Source: M3007 sp033762055 (GTDB lineage: Bacteria; Bacteroidota; Bacteroidia; Chitinophagales; Saprospiraceae). Taken from it: a stretch of DNA of 6,784 nt. The translations under genes and the position numbers were made by a program. The notes beneath the pieces are model-generated. The model was not told the DNA's origin. It did no database searches and saw nothing but the letters and a program-made list of their open reading frames with translations. Location: positions 1 through 6,784 of the forward strand of contig JANRLZ010000288.1 of NCBI GenBank assembly GCA_033762055.1. The letters run 5' to 3'. Of the stretch, positions 6,104-6,784 are shown one piece after another. Positions within the stretch are counted from its first letter, which is position 1, and every line of letters starts with the position of its first letter.

Positions 6104-6784
6104 ATGAAAAAGTCAGCCGTGCATATTTTACCGCATGTGGCCGCCGCCCTGCCGTTTAACGCCTGGCAACGCGCCTGGGGAGGTCGAATTTTTCTGCCTT
6201 TTTACCATTTGGTCGCCGACGAAGCACCGCCACACGTAAGGCATTTGTATCCGGTGCGTACGATCCGACAATTTCGCGCCGACCTTGATTTTTTTCTGAA
6301 ACACTTCGAGGTCGTTGATCTGCCGGCGTTTTTTGCGTATGTAACGGAAGAAAAACCCGTTAAACGCCCTGTTTTTCACCTGACGTTTGACGACGGATTG
6401 CGGGAGTGCCACGACGTCATTATGCCGGCTTTGCTCGAAAAAGGCATTCCTGCCACATTTTTTTTAAACCCTGATTTTGTAGACAATCGCGATTTGATGT
6501 TTCGGTACAAGGCAAGTTTACTGAAAGAAAGCGGCCGATTGTTCCCGCAGGATCCGCTCATGGTTTCGTACGCCGACCGGCGACGGCTGGATGAATGGGC
6601 CATCGAAACAGGTTTCAGTTTTTCGGATTGGCAGGCCAGGCAACAACCCTACCTGACGACGACACAGATTAAAACCATGCAGTTGCACGGATTTACCTTT
6701 GGCGCGCACAGTCTCGATCACCCTTTTTATGCCCGTATTACACCGGAAGAACAGCAGCGACAAACGCTTGAAAGCCTGGCCTGG
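6104..6784 (+). CDS. Polysaccharide deacetylase (NodB-like, CE4), truncated at the window edge
   Basis: The first 227 codons of an open frame that continues past the window. NodB-type enzymes are metal-dependent and remove N- or O-acetyl groups from glycans such as peptidoglycan or exopolysaccharide. Motif 1 is LTFDDG (93-98), with catalytic base Asp96 and metal ligand Asp97. Motif 2 is the H-x3-H pair H202 and H206 in GAHSLDH. The N-terminal part, with FYHLVADE (33-40) and YPVRTIRQFRADLDFFLKHF (49-68), is typical of related Bacteroidota proteins. Between the motifs lie 106 residues, about 50 more than in a minimal NodB domain; the extra segment is charged (about 127-185). There is no clear signal peptide. 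The ATG at 6104 is the first in frame. It is divergent from parE. The later NodB motifs fall outside the window. Confidence 0.88.
   Translation, partial: MKKSAVHILPHVAAALPFNAWQRAWGGRIFLPFYHLVADEAPPHVRHLYPVRTIRQFRADLDFFLKHFEVVDLPAFFAYVTEEKPVKRPVFHLTFDDGLRECHDVIMPALLEKGIPATFFLNPDFVDNRDLMFRYKASLLKESGRLFPQDPLMVSYADRRRLDEWAIETGFSFSDWQARQQPYLTTTQIKTMQLHGFTFGAHSLDHPFYARITPEEQQRQTLESLAW

Noticed and set aside
6128..6763. Three overlapping minus-strand open frames opposite the deacetylase
   Set aside because: The plus-strand frame has clear NodB motifs; the antisense frames are basic, low-information translations.
1..6784. CRISPR arrays, insertion sequences, toxin-antitoxin or phage-defence genes
   Set aside because: No regularly spaced repeats, transposase motifs or terminal inverted repeats were seen; all genes fall into recognised housekeeping or envelope families.

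Overview
The window is about 6.8 kb of chromosomal, largely housekeeping DNA from a member of the Bacteroidota. Four things point there. The type II topoisomerase B subunit has the sequence character of Bacteroidota ParE. Genes start without Shine-Dalgarno sequences. Candidate promoters resemble the Bacteroidota TTTG / TAnnTTTG pattern. The mutY-ssb pair is a gene order I know from this phylum. A base composition near 50% G+C suggests Saprospiria or Chitinophagia rather than low-GC flavobacteria, but that is inference.

Left block, minus strand (about 1-2310), in transcription order: a small HD-domain hydrolase, then mutY (adenine glycosylase) overlapping it by 8 nt, then ssb (single-stranded DNA-binding protein) after a 186-nt gap. 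The ssb stop codon lies two bases from the window edge. This is a DNA repair and replication group, and the coupled HD protein has no assigned substrate.

Middle block: a plus-strand DUF937 protein (2588-3220) with a Gly/Gln-rich tail carrying an internal repeat. It converges on a membrane-anchored TlpA/ResA-like thioredoxin on the minus strand (3326-3826). The two share a very clear bidirectional hairpin terminator at 3234-3273.

Right block: parE, topoisomerase IV subunit B (minus, 3973-5877), is divergent from a polysaccharide deacetylase (plus, from 6104) that runs off the right edge. Their 226-bp intergenic region holds a good parE promoter candidate overlapped by a perfect 10-bp-arm palindrome.

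I found no mobile element, CRISPR array, tRNA or rRNA, and no evidence of a new multi-gene system. The points most worth a second look are the HD-mutY coupling, the DUF937 protein with its acidic loop and repeat tail, the palindrome at the parE promoter with the uncertain ParE N terminus, and the insertion inside the deacetylase domain.
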